Positions 5,402 to 5,852 of a stretch of 5,852 nucleotides of DNA are shown here, piece by piece. Both the position numbers and the translations under genes were made by a program. The first letter of the stretch is position 1, and each line of letters begins with the position of its first letter. The DNA comes from CAZHRJ01 sp964534765 (GTDB taxonomy: Bacteria; Lindowbacteria; 2-12-FULL-62-27). The stretch spans positions 1-5,852 of the forward strand of contig CAZHRJ010000170.1 of assembly GCA_964534765.1 (NCBI GenBank). The letters are read 5' to 3'. The notes beneath the pieces were generated by a model. It ran no database searches and was not told where the DNA came from. It saw only the letters and a program-made list of their open reading frames with translations.

Positions 5402-5852
5402 ATGCCGCGCGCGTGTCTGATCACTTACGGCTGCCAAATGAACACCCATGACTCTGAACTGGTTGCCGGGCAGCTGTCGCGGCTTGGCTACGAAATCGTC
5501 CGCGACCCGGCTCTTGCGGACGCCATCTTCGTCAATACCTGCACGGTCCGCGAGCACGCCAAATCCCGCGGGCTGGCAAGACTGGCCTCTCTCTCCCATT
5601 TTAAACGCCTCCGCCCGGAAATATTTGTGGCCGTCATGGGATGTGTGGCGTCCGAAGAGCGCGACAAACTTCGCGTTCGCTTCCCGTTCCTCGACGCCGT
5701 CATACCGACTGACCAGGTCACGCAAGTGGCGCGGTTCCTGTCCGACCAGAAGGCCGATTTCGGAGAGTTTTTATCGGCCGATACCCCCTGTCTTCGCTTT
5801 TCGTCTTTCAAGGCCTATGTCACCATTATCACGGGATGCAACATGGACTGCA
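5402..5852 (+). CDS. miaB: tRNA-2-methylthio-N6-dimethylallyladenosine synthase MiaB, N-terminal part
   Basis: The gene runs off the window after 150 complete codons. MiaB is a cytoplasmic radical-SAM methylthiotransferase that adds a methylthio group to i6A at position 37 of certain tRNAs, using two [4Fe-4S] clusters. The N-terminal UPF0004-type domain carries its three cluster cysteines: YGCQMNTHDSE (Cys11), VNTCTVREHA (Cys47) and MGCVASEE (Cys81). GCQMN and NTCTVRE are closer to MiaB than to RimO or MtaB. The radical-SAM domain begins at the edge: TGCNMDC supplies Cys146 and Cys150 of the CxxxCxxC motif, and the third Cys lies outside. The ATG at 5402 is the only reasonable start; no in-frame ATG or GTG lies between it and the previous stop. 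The Shine-Dalgarno is weak (GGAG 14 bases upstream), so expression may depend on readthrough from the 188-aa gene 32 bp upstream. Confidence 0.92.
   Translation, partial: MPRACLITYGCQMNTHDSELVAGQLSRLGYEIVRDPALADAIFVNTCTVREHAKSRGLARLASLSHFKRLRPEIFVAVMGCVASEERDKLRVRFPFLDAVIPTDQVTQVARFLSDQKADFGEFLSADTPCLRFSSFKAYVTIITGCNMDC

Overview
The window looks like a piece of a GC-rich bacterial chromosome, probably from a Gram-negative and poorly sampled lineage. Four products carry an N-terminal export signal or membrane anchor. Two housekeeping genes are recognisable at the edges (panC and miaB). The genes between them match known folds only partly. I cannot name the phylum from the sequence. There are no tRNA or rRNA genes, CRISPR arrays, insertion sequences or phage genes.

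Layout. Positions 1-307 (+) hold the 3' end of panC (pantoate--beta-alanine ligase). As given here it is split between two reading frames by an apparent one-base deletion near position 65. It converges, with a 5 bp gap, on a three-gene minus-strand cluster that reads leftward from 3351. That cluster encodes a membrane-anchored GT4-type glycosyltransferase (3351-2044), an exported protein resembling the DUF4412/LolA-like families (2002-1229), and a FecR-domain probable lipoprotein ending in a GspG-like pseudopilin C-terminal domain (1221-313). The gaps of 41 and 7 bp suggest one transcript.

A 74 bp divergent intergenic region (3352-3425) separates this cluster from a plus-strand set. The plus-strand genes are an exported protein of 430 aa with a CsgG/TolB-N-like domain, a TPR-like segment and an unrecognised C-terminal half (3426-4718); a small exported protein of 188 aa with an Sm-like beta-strand motif (4803-5369); and the 5' half of miaB (5402 to the window end), a tRNA methylthiotransferase. 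The divergent region can be read as two back-to-back promoters with -35 boxes 2 bp apart. Each -10-like box lies only 6-7 bp from an ATG, which suggests leaderless transcripts. By contrast, the 188-aa gene has a good sigma70-type promoter (TTGACG, 17 bp, TATAGT) and a perfect AGGAGG ribosome binding site, which fixes its start at 4803.

How the genes may work together. The four exported proteins and the membrane-linked glycosyltransferase look like a cell-envelope locus. The combination of a FecR domain, a pseudopilin C-domain, a CsgG/TolB-like domain and a glycosyltransferase points to surface assembly, secretion or polysaccharide handling. This is inferred from neighbourhood and folds only. 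The panC and miaB genes are housekeeping and probably unrelated in function.
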